Source of the DNA: Nocardia cyriacigeorgica GUH-2
Lineage (GTDB): Bacteria > Actinomycetota > Actinomycetes > Mycobacteriales > Mycobacteriaceae
Assembly: GCF_000284035.1 (NCBI RefSeq)
Contig: NC_016887.1
Coordinates: forward strand, 2,480,001 to 2,544,000
Direction: 5' to 3'
Length of the DNA stretch: 64,000 bases
This document shows positions 44,761 to 55,819 of this stretch, in pieces (the stretch's first letter is position 1; each line of letters opens with the position of its first letter). Made by a program: the position numbers and the translations under genes. Under the pieces are notes generated by a model. It was not told the DNA's origin. It saw only the letters and a program-made list of their open reading frames with translations, and searched no databases.

Positions 44761-46215
44761 TCACCGACCCGTACCGAAGAATTCGGCCCGCGCCGCATCA
44801 ACCCGCGCCTGCGCCGCCGCCGCACTCTGAAAACTCACCGCACCGGACCCGACCCCCGCCAGCACCAGCGCAGCAAGCCCACCGAAAACGGTCAACAGAT
44901 CCGGCTCCGGCAGCCCATCATCGGAACCCGTAGGACGCACCTCCGGGTCCGCCGCTCCGGACCCGACCGCCGGCGGGGGAGCAGCAGGCACCGGCGCACC
45001 TCCGGGTGCCGCCTCCGCGCCAGACCCTGGAGTCTGCGGCGCGGGATCCAATGGAGCCTCGGGCCCCTCGAGTGCGGGCGCCGGCGCCGGTGCGGATTCT
45101 GGCGCAGGCGGTGCGGGCGCAGGCGGAGGAGGAGCAGGCGGAGGCGGAGCGGGCGCAGGCGGGACGGGCGGCGCGGGCGGCGCGGGCGGAGCAGGCGGGA
45201 CGGGTGGCGCAGGCGGTGCAGGTGCAGGTGGCACCACCAGTGGCGGCACTGGAACCGGAGGCACCGGAACCGGAGGCACAGGCACCGGGATCAGCGGCGG
45301 TGGAGGCGCTGGCAGCACGGGAACCGGATCGGGAAACACCGGTGCGGGAGCAGGCAGCGCGGGCATGGGACCGGGTAACGCAGGTGTGGGATCCGGAAGC
45401 ATGGGTGCGGGAGGGGGTAGCGCGGGTGCGGAACCCGGTACCTTCGGCGCGGGTACGGCAGGAGTAGGCGGCCTCGGAGCGGGAGCTGTTGGCGCAGGAA
45501 AAGTGTGCGGTAGAACGGGATTTCGCTCGTCAGGCCATAGACTCGGCGCAGCGGGCGCTGGCATCGTCGGGCCCGGCAGAGCGGGCGTCGGCGCGGCATG
45601 GCCGGGCGGCTGTTGAGGAACCGGAGCTCTGTTCTGCGGTAGCGGCTGTGTCGGAGCGGCGGGGTGCACCGGGGCGGGGGTGAGTGAGGGGGTGCATGGG
45701 GGTGGGTGGGGCGAGTTACCTTGCGGGAAGGTCGGTTCGGTCGACGGGGTCGGCCACGATTGCTGCTGCGGCTGCGATCCGGGCGGCTGACACCAGGGTT
45801 TGGGGTCTGGGGGCTGTGCACCTGAGGTCGGACCGATGCGCGTGTTGTTCTGCTCGTTCCGGGGGCGATGGGGAGGTGTGGTGGTTCCGGGCGTACGACT
45901 GGAACTTCGCGGGACCGATGTCGCCTGGGGACCGGTTTCTTGATCGTGCTGGGTCGGGTGGCTTTGTGTCCCTGTGGAAGTGGGAGGCGGCGCCGAGGAA
46001 GGCACGTGCGGGCCGGGATCGGCTTCGGGGCGGTTCGCGTCGGGACGGCCGGGGGAGTTGCTCAGTTCCGGCCGGATGGGGCGGGGCGTGGACGGGCTGA
46101 TCGTTGTCGAATCGCCCTCGGAGCGGGGCGGTTCGGCGGTGGTGGTGGGAGCCAGGAGGGTGAGGCCGGCTATCGCGCCGGCCAGTGCCAGCACACGTTC
46201 GGTGCGACCGGCCAT
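44761..46215 (-). CDS. Exported proline-rich protein with C-terminal membrane anchor
   Basis: A 484-residue protein. ATG 46215 is preceded by GGAGGAGGAAGG. A signal peptide covers residues ~6-28 (RVLALAGAIAGLTLLAPTTTA). Residues ~40-430 are Pro/Ala/Thr-rich low complexity, including PVPVPPVPVPPVPVPPLVVP and many PPAPPAPP runs. A single hydrophobic helix lies near the C-terminus (LLTVFGGLAALVLAGVGSGA), followed by a short Arg-ending tail. It probably spans or reaches through the thick mycomembrane wall, like other actinobacterial proline-rich surface proteins. No enzymatic motif is present. Open reading on the opposite strand is a side effect of the composition. Confidence 0.75.
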   Translation of the reverse strand: MAGRTERVLALAGAIAGLTLLAPTTTAEPPRSEGDSTTISPSTPRPIRPELSNSPGRPDANRPEADPGPHVPSSAPPPTSTGTQSHPTQHDQETGPQATSVPRSSSRTPGTTTPPHRPRNEQNNTRIGPTSGAQPPDPKPWCQPPGSQPQQQSWPTPSTEPTFPQGNSPHPPPCTPSLTPAPVHPAAPTQPLPQNRAPVPQQPPGHAAPTPALPGPTMPAPAAPSLWPDERNPVLPHTFPAPTAPAPRPPTPAVPAPKVPGSAPALPPPAPMLPDPTPALPGPMPALPAPAPVFPDPVPVLPAPPPPLIPVPVPPVPVPPVPVPPLVVPPAPAPPAPPVPPAPPAPPAPPVPPAPAPPPPAPPPPAPAPPAPESAPAPAPALEGPEAPLDPAPQTPGSGAEAAPGGAPVPAAPPPAVGSGAADPEVRPTGSDDGLPEPDLLTVFGGLAALVLAGVGSGAVSFQSAAAAQARVDAARAEFFGTGR

Positions 46216-46408
46216 GTGCGCGCCTTCCTCCTCCGGGCGCGGGCTGGCGCCGCGCGCTGCCCAGCTGATCGGCCGACGTGTCGGCGGTCCGTCGCTCGCG
46301 CGAGCAGAGCCTGCGGCCGGGGCTTTTCCATGGTAGACGGCCGTCGGCGCAACTCTCCAGCACGAGCCGAGCAATCGTTGAGCGGCAGGCGCTTTCAGTG
46401 AGCTGCGC

Positions 46409-47044
46409 TCACCCGGTGGCGATGTCCATCACGAGGTTGATCGTCGTCGCCAGGATGACGGTGCCGAAGGCGTAGGACAGCAGGTTGTGGCGCAGGGTGA
46501 TGGCGCGGATGCGGGAGCTGGCGACGTCGGTGTCGGAGACCTGGTAGGTCATCCCGAGGTTGTAGCTGAAGTAGAAGAAATCACGGTAGGCCGGCGCGTC
46601 GTCGGAGTTGAAATCGATCCCGCCGGTGGGTGATTCGTAGAAGAGGTAGGCGTAGCGGGCGGCGTACATCAGATGCAGTGCCGCCCACGCCATGAACACT
46701 CCGCCCAGGGCGAGGGCCGCCGCCGCTTCGCCCGCTCCGGAGCTGCCGAGCGCGAGGATCACCACGATGCCGATGAGCCCGCTCGAGGCTGCGCTGACCA
46801 CCGCCAGCTCCTCGATGACGGGCCGGAAGTCTTCGCGCCGCGCATTCGCCCGTGTCTGCTCGGCATTCATCGGCCAGAGCGCGAGCCATCCACCGATGAC
46901 GAAAAGCGTGTCCGCCGTGGCGATACCGGCGAGCACCCCGAGTGGCCATTCGGTCAGCACCCCGACCAGCACCCCGATCACGACGCCGACCAGCGCCGAC
47001 GCGATGAGCCGACCGACAGCGGAACGCAGGAGCCGAGTCCTCAT
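46409..47044 (-). CDS. DUF1345 membrane protein
   Basis: A 211-residue protein with five predicted transmembrane helices ([74 protein letters not shown] and [20 protein letters not shown]). The DUF1345 signature is [20 protein letters not shown]. The family is widespread and uncharacterised; no transport substrate is known. It is a single gene, 110 bases past the LysR gene on the same strand. Confidence 0.85.
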   Translation of the reverse strand: MRTRLLRSAVGRLIASALVGVVIGVLVGVLTEWPLGVLAGIATADTLFVIGGWLALWPMNAEQTRANARREDFRPVIEELAVVSAASSGLIGIVVILALGSSGAGEAAAALALGGVFMAWAALHLMYAARYAYLFYESPTGGIDFNSDDAPAYRDFFYFSYNLGMTYQVSDTDVASSRIRAITLRHNLLSYAFGTVILATTINLVMDIATG

Positions 47045-47154
47045 GCTCGCCCACTGTACCGATCGGGTTGCCGTGATGTAGCTGCTTCGGTACCCGTGCC
47101 GCAGTGAGAACCTGGCACTGTGGTAACAGCGCGCACGGCTTTCGGCCGGCGCGA

Positions 47155-48081
47155 TCAGTTCGAATGAGACCCCGGCATCCGCCCGAGCGCGTCCTCGATC
47201 CCCGCCGCCCGAGCGGCCTCGGTCAGCGCCCGAGTAAGCACCGAACTCGGTTCACCCGCATGGGTGACCAGCGCGATCTTCGCGTAGACGGCCGGGTCGT
47301 CGAGCGCGAGCACCCGCACCCCCGCGGGCGGTCGCAGCGTATGCAACCAGGGCTGCGGAACGACACAGGCCCACCGCCCGGTCCCCGCGTGCGCCAGCAT
47401 CGCCACCACCGAGTCGCTGTCCAGTTGCGGGGTCGCGGTGAGCCCCCGTGCGGCGAGGGCGTCGTCGATGAGCTGACGCCCGTGCATCCCCTTGTGCAGC
47501 AGGCACATCGGCATCTCCAGCGCCTCCGCCCAGGTGATCGTGCCGGTGCGTCCGGCGAGCAGTTCGGCGCCCGCCACCAGCACGTGACGTTCCTCGTAGA
47601 GCGGGGTGACGGTGAGATCGCCGGTGTCGATGCCGTCCGGATAGACGATCCCGGCGTCGAGTTCGAAGCGGCGGATCCGGTCGACGATGTCGGAGGATCG
47701 CAGGCTGGTCTCCAGGTGAACGCGCACCAGTGGATGTTCGGTGCAGAACGGATCGGTGAGCAGCGCGACCGTGCTCGACGCGGCCGGAATCACCCCGATC
47801 CGCAGTTGTCCGGTCAGCCCGGTCCGCAGCGCGCTGACCTCGTGCTTGAGCGCCTCGTGGTCGGCGAGAATGCGTCGCGCCCACAACACGAGCCGCTCAC
47901 CTTCGGGCGTGAGCCCTTCGAAGGTGCGCCCGCGCCGGACCAGCGGCACTTCCAGCTCGCGTTCGAGCTTGCGGATCGCCTCGGACAGCGCGGGCTGGGA
48001 GACGTAGCAGGCGCGGGCCGCGCGGGCGAAGTGACGTTCCCGCGCGAGCGCGACGAAGTACTCGAGCTGGCGAAACAGCAT
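47155..48081 (-). CDS. LysR-family regulator (downstream of FUSC)
   Basis: A 308-residue LysR regulator. [44 protein letters not shown] is the DNA-binding head; the effector domain begins at [16 protein letters not shown]. It starts 39 bases after the FUSC gene on the same strand and is probably co-transcribed with it. The FdhF/YdeP molybdoenzyme gene diverges from that unit, so FUSC and the oxidoreductase are likely targets. A Cys in the effector domain could be redox-sensitive, but no OxyR-type pair is evident. Confidence 0.87.
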   Translation of the reverse strand: MLFRQLEYFVALARERHFARAARACYVSQPALSEAIRKLERELEVPLVRRGRTFEGLTPEGERLVLWARRILADHEALKHEVSALRTGLTGQLRIGVIPAASSTVALLTDPFCTEHPLVRVHLETSLRSSDIVDRIRRFELDAGIVYPDGIDTGDLTVTPLYEERHVLVAGAELLAGRTGTITWAEALEMPMCLLHKGMHGRQLIDDALAARGLTATPQLDSDSVVAMLAHAGTGRWACVVPQPWLHTLRPPAGVRVLALDDPAVYAKIALVTHAGEPSSVLTRALTEAARAAGIEDALGRMPGSHSN

Positions 48082-48120
48082 GAGCTATTCGACCATGCCT
48101 GCGCCGCGACCGGCGGGTGG

Positions 48121-49353
48121 CTAGTCCTCGTCCTGTGCGTCGGCGATGCGATTGCGGGCTTGGGCGATCTCCAGGGCCTTCTCCGCGGTCGCCTGATCGG
48201 GATACGGCCCCATCCGGTCGCCCACCCAGCAGTTCTTGCCCTGCTCCGCGCGGTGATGTTCGAGGCAGTAGTACCAGGCGTCGTTGTCGGAAGTCATGGC
48301 GCCAGTATGCGCGAGTTCGCATATCGGCGTCGCGACGACGGGCGGCGTGGCGGCCGGTTGGTGGATCAGCAGCGCCACCGCGACCCCGACCGCGACGCCG
48401 ATGAGCGTGTCGACGGCCCGGTCGCCGAGCATGGTCAGCGGATCGGCCGGATCGGCGAGTTCGGTCATCAACATGATCAGCGGCGTGAAGAATCCCAGCG
48501 CCACCGCGTAGTGGCGGGCCATGAACAGCTCCGTCGGGTACAGCAACGCGATGATCGCCAGCGCGAGCACCGTCGCGCTCGGCCCGGGAATCAATAGGGG
48601 AGCGGTGCCGGCGAGACCGGCGAAGGTGCCGACGACCCGATGCACACCCCGCTGCACCCCGCCTTTGCGGTCGGCCGCCACCAACGGCACCGCGGCCCCC
48701 GCCATCGCCCAATTGGCATGTCCCACACCGAGCAAGAGCCCGATCCCACCGGCCACCGCAATGGCCACCGCATACCGTCCGGCCTGCACGAGTGAGGCGA
48801 CGCCGTGCCGGCGCGGCGGGTACGCCGGGTACAGGTCGGTGCGGGGTTGCCGGATGGCGTCGAGGTATCCGACCACCACACACAGCCCGGCGGTCGCCGC
48901 GCAGATCGCCAGCGCCAGCGCAGGGTCGTCCTGTGTGCCCGCGACCATGGCGATGGCGCCGAAGGCGAAGATCCCGAAGAATGGGCCTTCCGGCCGCAGC
49001 CCGAACCGATCGGTCAACGGTGAGGCCAGCCCGCCGAAGATCGCGACCGCCACCACCAGCGCCCACGCCGGCGCATGCGAGCGCCCTAGCGCGATGCCCG
49101 CCGCCACACCACCGACCAACAGCACCGACGCTTCCACCTGGTGGGTCAACCTGTGCCGCGGTGACTCGGCGTAGCCGTACATCCCGGTGAAGGATCCGAA
49201 CACCGCGTAGATGAGCAGATCGGTCCGCCCGGCCGCGATCAGCATCAGTCCGGGGATCGCCAGCCCGGCGAACACCCGGGTGGCGGGCAGATGGTCGATC
49301 TCGGTGGTGAGGTGCCGCAGCAGTGGACGCGGCCGTGGTCGCGTGGTGGGCAA
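48121..49353 (-). CDS. FUSC-family membrane protein fused to a small WYYCLEHH domain
   Basis: A 410-residue protein. Residues ~20-340 are a FUSC-type aromatic-acid exporter/fusaric-acid-resistance membrane region with about ten helices (LLIYAVFGSFTGMYGYAESP, then ATVLALAIIALLYPTELFM). The C-terminal 58 residues (MTSDNDAWYYCLEHHRAEQG, ending ADAQDED) look like a small actinobacterial protein usually encoded alone, with CLEHH and DRMGPYPDQATAEKALE. There is no stop between them, so it is either a true fusion or a separate gene starting at ATG 48297 inside the frame. TTG 49353 is chosen because GGAGGT lies just upstream. Divergent from the FdhF-like gene. Confidence 0.75.
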   Translation of the reverse strand: MPTTRPRPRPLLRHLTTEIDHLPATRVFAGLAIPGLMLIAAGRTDLLIYAVFGSFTGMYGYAESPRHRLTHQVEASVLLVGGVAAGIALGRSHAPAWALVVAVAIFGGLASPLTDRFGLRPEGPFFGIFAFGAIAMVAGTQDDPALALAICAATAGLCVVVGYLDAIRQPRTDLYPAYPPRRHGVASLVQAGRYAVAIAVAGGIGLLLGVGHANWAMAGAAVPLVAADRKGGVQRGVHRVVGTFAGLAGTAPLLIPGPSATVLALAIIALLYPTELFMARHYAVALGFFTPLIMLMTELADPADPLTMLGDRAVDTLIGVAVGVAVALLIHQPAATPPVVATPICELAHTGAMTSDNDAWYYCLEHHRAEQGKNCWVGDRMGPYPDQATAEKALEIAQARNRIADAQDED

Positions 49354-49506
49354 GGAACCTCCGAAGCTCGCATCGCGGGCGCGATGACATCTGTTTGCTG
49401 CCCGGTCGCGACGCGTCCCCTGGGCCGGGTGATCAGGGTGCCGGAGCCGGGCGCACGCCGTCAACCAGCGGTTATTCGCTTCCCGGCGCGATTTTCCGGC
49501 GCGACC

Positions 49507-49525
49507 GGCGGTGATAAGCACCGCC
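49507..49525. promoter_or_regulatory. Perfect inverted repeat in the 366-base FUSC/FdhF intergenic region
   Basis: GGCGGTG-ATAAG-CACCGCC is a perfect 7-base dyad with a 5-base spacer, near the middle of the gap 49354-49719 between two divergent genes. It is a plausible operator for the LysR regulator of this locus, although it could also form an RNA hairpin. Nothing else recognisable is in the gap, apart from a GAAGGGA ribosome site before 49720. Confidence 0.4.
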
Positions 49526-49719
49526 TATCGACTGGTCGGAAGTTCGTCTTGGACGGCGCGGGTGAATGCGGTGAACACTGGAGGGCGCCGCGCCCGGATT
49601 CGCCAGGGTATTGCCGTCCCGCCGGGATCGGGGCGAGGATTCTGAACGCGGGACATTCAGCAGCTTCGCAAATCTCGGACGGGGTGAGAGCCGCGTTCGA
49701 ACCGTCGAAGGGATATGTC

Positions 49720-52050
<2,331 letters not shown>

Positions 52051-52410
52051 TGTCCAGCTTCGCCGAGATGCTCGCCGAAGTTGGGGTTGGCGGCAGGGAT
52101 GGCCTGCCGCTAATGGCTAGCAAACTGTATAAGCCGAGGTTTTCGCGAACGCTACCCAAGAATCGTTGTCTCAGTTACTCTTGAGCGAACGCTAGTCGAA
52201 GTTGTCCCTGCGGACCCCTGACAGGGAACGCGCCCCGGTCGGCCGGGGACGGTGGTTCCAGTATGCCATCGCCCGCGGCCGCCGATCTGCTCGTGAGTTT
52301 CTCGACGACAACGCTCGGACGTGCGCTCGATGTCCGTGCGGGAGAGGCCGTTACGACATGCCGACCTCGGCTTCAGCTGGTTCTGATCATGGTGGCGCGG
52401 GCGGTGATCG
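52051..52410. other. 360-base gap with direct repeats, no supported gene
   Basis: The gap after the molybdoenzyme gene is less GC-rich than its surroundings. GCGAACGCTA occurs twice, near 52146 and 52189, about 43 bases apart. A minus-strand reading of 94 codons has no ribosome site and an implausible composition, so I do not call it. Confidence 0.4.
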
Positions 52411-52623
52411 GTGGAGGGGGTAGAACCGCTGGACAATTCATCCGATGCCCCCGCGGCACGCGCCGCCGACGATCCCGCCTACGAGCATTGTCATGAAGCG
52501 CCGGTGCTGTTCAGCGACCGGCACGCGCGCGGCATCATCGCGATCCACGAACGCATCGGTTGCAGCTTCGACACCTGCAATCGGCTGCGCGCCGCCCGCC
52601 TGTATCTGGGGACGGTCGAATGA
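52411..52623 (+). CDS. Small hypothetical protein, coupled to next gene
   Basis: A 70-residue acidic protein (SDRHARGIIAIHERIGCSFD, then TCNRLRAARLYLGTVE at the end). Two late cysteines and several histidines could bind metal. The start is uncertain: the GTG at 52411 overlaps the GGAGGGGG that would otherwise serve as ribosome site. The stop overlaps the next ATG (ATGA). Such short coupled genes are typical of mobile-element-derived or regulatory cassettes. Not recognised. Confidence 0.5.
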   Translation: MEGVEPLDNSSDAPAARAADDPAYEHCHEAPVLFSDRHARGIIAIHERIGCSFDTCNRLRAARLYLGTVE

Positions 52624-52853
52624 CGGCATCCGACGAGCCCGAACCGCAGAGCTGGGTGCAATGGTCGGACGGTTCGTGGGCGCCGGTCTACGCCGACGGC
52701 TGGACGGGTGAACCGGTCACTGTGTCCGGGATCATCGACGCCGCGACCTCGCGCGGGGAGCTGACGGGTCCGTGCATCGACGTCGATCCGCTGTCGGTCA
52801 CCGACATCGAGGCGACCGAAACCGATGGGGGAGAGGGTGACCAATTGCGCTGA
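52620..52853 (+). CDS. Small hypothetical protein, Trp-rich N-terminus
   Basis: A 77-residue acidic protein beginning MTASDEPEPQSWVQWSDGSWAPVYADGW, with tryptophans in a repeated W-x-W pattern that suggests a small beta-sheet. The ATG overlaps the stop of the preceding small gene by four bases, so both are made together. Not recognised; no membrane segment or signal peptide. Confidence 0.55.
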   Translation: MTASDEPEPQSWVQWSDGSWAPVYADGWTGEPVTVSGIIDAATSRGELTGPCIDVDPLSVTDIEATETDGGEGDQLR

Positions 52854-52979
52854 GCCCTGATGGCGTCGGCGTACAGGTTCCCGCCCAGCGGGACGGTATA
52901 CCCACCACTCACCGCCGGCGCGGTTCAGTGATCCAGACGTGGACCACGGGTGTGGTCCGACCGGCGGCGAATGGAGTCG

Positions 52980-53846
52980 ATGGTGGGTCTGAATTCGGAG
53001 CGGATCGTGGTGGTGACCGGCGCCAGTCGCGGCGCGGGTAAGGGAATCGCGTTGGCGCTGGGGGAAACCGGGGCCACGGTCTACGTCACCGGCCGTACGC
53101 GCCACGAGGGCGAGGCGCCGTTGCCCGGCACGGTGTTCGCCACCGCTGAGGAGATCACCCGGCGCGGCGGACGCGGTGTGGCGGTGGTGCTCGACCATGG
53201 TGACGACGCACAGGTCGAGGCTTTCTTCGCGGAGCTGGGCAATCAGCACGGTCGCCTCGACATCCTGGTCAACAATGCCCTCGCGGTGCCGGACGGCCTG
53301 ACCGACAAGGGTCCGTTCTGGGACAAGCCGCTCGACCTGCTCGACCTGTTCGACGTCGGGATGCGCTCGAGCTACGTCAGCAGCTATTACGCGGCCCCGC
53401 TGCTGGTCGCCAATGGTGCTGGGCTGGTGGTGAATACCTCGTCGTTCGGCGGCACCTGCTACATGCACGGCCCGGCCTACGGAGCGGGCAAGGCGGCGGT
53501 GGACAAGATGGCCCACGATATGGCGGTCGATTTCCGTCCGTGGAACGTCGCCGTGGTCTCGATCTGGATGGGCCTGCTGAAAACCGAACGCACGCTGGCC
53601 GGTTTCGCCGCGAACCCGGGTGCTTACGAGGGCCTGGCCGCCACCGCCGAATCGCCGGAGTTCACCGGCCGCGTCATCGACGCACTGGCGCGTGATCCGG
53701 AGTTGATGAAGCGCAGCGGTCAGGTGCTCATCGGCGCCGAGATCGCCCAGGAGCTCGGCGTCGAGGACGTCGACGGGAATCGGCCCCCGTCGCACCGACC
53801 CTTCCTCGGCGACCCGCCGGTGTTCTCCGACGCGGTCATCGATTGA
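52980..53846 (+). CDS. Short-chain dehydrogenase/reductase
   Basis: A 288-residue SDR oxidoreductase. The NAD(P)-binding motif TGASRGAGKGIA is near residue 12, ILVNNALAV is the NNAG-type element, and the catalytic site is NTSSFGG with Y-G-A-G-K (AYGAGKAAVDKMA). It belongs to the classical SDR group and its substrate is unknown. Starts at 52971, 52980 and 52983 are all possible; 52980 is used. The C-terminal extension after the fold (PPSHRPFLGDPPVFS) is typical of this subgroup. It is convergent with the Imm33-like gene. Confidence 0.88.
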   Translation: MVGLNSERIVVVTGASRGAGKGIALALGETGATVYVTGRTRHEGEAPLPGTVFATAEEITRRGGRGVAVVLDHGDDAQVEAFFAELGNQHGRLDILVNNALAVPDGLTDKGPFWDKPLDLLDLFDVGMRSSYVSSYYAAPLLVANGAGLVVNTSSFGGTCYMHGPAYGAGKAAVDKMAHDMAVDFRPWNVAVVSIWMGLLKTERTLAGFAANPGAYEGLAATAESPEFTGRVIDALARDPELMKRSGQVLIGAEIAQELGVEDVDGNRPPSHRPFLGDPPVFSDAVID

Positions 53847-53867
53847 ACGTCAGCACGGCGAGACTGA

Positions 53868-54593
53868 TCACGGGCGGTTGTCGAAGCCTTCGGAATCCCA
53901 TTCGTCGACCTGGATGGCCTCCAGGACCTCGATGCCGCCGCCGAACATGGTCGCGATGAGAGAGCCGGGTTCGGGTTCCAGCGGCTCTCCGTCACGCAGC
54001 ACCTCGGGCGGTCCGTCGGAGACGAAGACGGTGCAACCCTGCGGGAGTCCGAGGTAGCCGACGATGGCCCGGTTCGCCACGGCGAGTTCGTAGAGGGTCG
54101 CCGAGCGTAGCGTGTCGTCGTCATGGTCGTGCGCTTCGCCGAGGCAGCCGATGAACCAGCCCGACTCGTCCTCATCGTGCTCGTAGCGGTGCATCACCAC
54201 GGTGTCGGCGTCGTGGAACGCCTCGCAGGTGACGGCGTACTGGACGTAGTGCGGGACATCCAGCTCGGCGCCCAGCCCGAAACTGTCGGCGACCTCGCGC
54301 TGGTTCCACAGATGGGTGACCGCGAGCGTCGGGCCTTCGGCGAGGATCGGCGGCACGTTGACGAAGTCGGGCTCGCACAAACCGAGCGTCCCGTCCGCGC
54401 GTTCGATCACGTAGCAGTTCAGCCAGCCGAGGCCGATGGTCTGGCCCGCGGTGAAGCGGCTGCCCGCACGAATGGACTCCTCCAGCCACTGGACGAGCCA
54501 TTCGATACCGAGTTCGGTGACGATCTCGGGCTCGTAGTCGAAGGTGAACTCGGTTTGCCCGGCCACTCCCGCCGCAGTTCTACGCTGCTTCAC
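53868..54593 (-). CDS. Imm33/DUF2185-like protein
   Basis: A 241-residue protein. The C-terminal half (DESGWFIGCLGEAHDHDDDT, then AIVGYLGLPQGCTVFVSDGP) resembles the DUF2185/immunity protein 33 domain with its SGW and GxE segments. The N-terminal half (VTELGIEWLVQWLEESIRAG) is unassigned. Imm33 proteins neutralise polymorphic toxins, but no toxin gene is adjacent, so an orphan immunity or housekeeping role is possible. The start is GTG 54593, three to four bases after GGAGG. The assignment is tentative. Confidence 0.5.
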   Translation of the reverse strand: MKQRRTAAGVAGQTEFTFDYEPEIVTELGIEWLVQWLEESIRAGSRFTAGQTIGLGWLNCYVIERADGTLGLCEPDFVNVPPILAEGPTLAVTHLWNQREVADSFGLGAELDVPHYVQYAVTCEAFHDADTVVMHRYEHDEDESGWFIGCLGEAHDHDDDTLRSATLYELAVANRAIVGYLGLPQGCTVFVSDGPPEVLRDGEPLEPEPGSLIATMFGGGIEVLEAIQVDEWDSEGFDNRP

Positions 54594-54842
54594 AATCCTC
54601 CGATTCGCGTCGGCCTGGACAGCCGGGGACGACAGTCTCGGTCCCTAACCCACTCAGCCACACGGACATTCACGCCGACGGCTGCGAGCAATGTATCGCA
54701 CCGGCGATGGAGCCGACCTGACGAATCGGTGAACAGTCGGCAACCGCGCCACCGTCCTGCCACCGACACTGTTGGCTTGCGCACTGAGGTTTTCCGGGGT
54801 GAGGTGGAGCGGAAAAGCCGACTGCGCAAGGGAGTTTCGAAT

Positions 54843-55757
54843 ATGCAGTCATGGACATCGAGAATCGGCCGGCTGATCGCGATCGCCGCCGGAACCCTAC
54901 TCGCCGCCACCCTCACCGGACCGCCGGCCCACGCAGCGGGCCAGGGGCCACTACCGCCACCGGGACCGTCGTGCTCGACCACATCGACCGGCACCGGCAG
55001 CATCGAAGAACGCCTCGCCGACTCGACCGGCACAGTGCGCGAATACCGGCTGTTCGTACCGGACGGACTCACCGGCCCCGCACCGCTGATCATCGCCCTG
55101 CACGGCGGCCAGAGCAATCCGGCCAAGTTCGAAGGCGAGGCCGGTTGGACCGGGTTCGCCAAGACGAACAAGGCCATCGTCGCCTATCCGCGCGGCAGCA
55201 AACCCGATGGCGGCTTGGGCAAATGGGCCTGGGAGTTCGCCCGCAACACCGGCCCCGACGTCGCCTACCTGCGCAGTCTCGCGGAAACCATCGCGGGCAA
55301 ATACTGTGTCGCCCCCAACCGCGTCCACTTCGTCGGCCACTCCAACGGCGGCCAGATGACCACCCGCATGGCCTGCGAAGGCGCCGATTGGATCGCCTCC
55401 GCCGCCGTCTGGGCCGGTGCGAAAGGCGCATGGGATGCCGCCGACTGCCCCGCCGGCCGGGACATCTCCTTCGCCGTCATGGTCAACGACAACGACCCCA
55501 TCATCTGGCAGTGGCTCGCCGAACAACACCGCGACCACTGGCGCATGATGAACAACTGCGGCACCGAACACGCCGAATCGGCCCCCGGCGTCCTACGCGG
55601 GCAGCGATTCGACTGCGCCTCCGGTACCGAAGTCGTCTATCGCCTTTACGACGGCCCGGACGACGTCACCAAGGCCCACGACTGGCCCACCGGCTCCGCC
55701 GGAGCGTCTGTGCGTGCCCGCATGTGGGAGTTATTCGACGAGCACCGGCTGCCGTAG
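54843..55757 (+). CDS. Secreted polyester hydrolase (PHB depolymerase/feruloyl esterase family)
   Basis: A 304-residue extracellular esterase of the LpqC/Fae/PHB-depolymerase family. A signal peptide covers residues 8-32 (IGRLIAIAAGTLLAATLTGP, ending PAHAA). The nucleophile is in VGHSNGGQMTT (Ser167), with oxyanion LIIALHGGQS near residue 83, and a late DWPTG-type His region (KAHDWP). Substrates could be polyhydroxyalkanoate, acetyl- or feruloyl-polysaccharide. ATG 54843 follows AAGGGAG. Confidence 0.88.
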   Translation: MQSWTSRIGRLIAIAAGTLLAATLTGPPAHAAGQGPLPPPGPSCSTTSTGTGSIEERLADSTGTVREYRLFVPDGLTGPAPLIIALHGGQSNPAKFEGEAGWTGFAKTNKAIVAYPRGSKPDGGLGKWAWEFARNTGPDVAYLRSLAETIAGKYCVAPNRVHFVGHSNGGQMTTRMACEGADWIASAAVWAGAKGAWDAADCPAGRDISFAVMVNDNDPIIWQWLAEQHRDHWRMMNNCGTEHAESAPGVLRGQRFDCASGTEVVYRLYDGPDDVTKAHDWPTGSAGASVRARMWELFDEHRLP

Positions 55758-55819
55758 GGGAGCGGGTCGGCGCGGAGGGCCACACACCGCCCTTCGCGCC
55801 GCGTCATCGCGAGGGAACC

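Noticed and set aside
45006-45467. Plus-strand Gly/Ala/Arg-rich frames opposite the proline-rich gene
   Set aside because: They arise from the repeated proline codons on the other strand. The minus frame has a signal peptide, a strong ribosome site and a membrane anchor.
46398-46412. Hairpin GTGAGC-TGC-GCTCAC as terminator of the DUF1345 gene
   Set aside because: It overlaps the stop codon and has a short stem and no T-run.
52152-52436. 94-codon minus-strand frame
   Set aside because: It has Arg/Thr/Ser-rich composition typical of non-coding GC-rich frames and no ribosome site or recognisable domain.
54594-54683. Intact tRNA gene
   Set aside because: Only a D-arm-like piece is present. There is no acceptor complement, anticodon stem or TTCGA loop.
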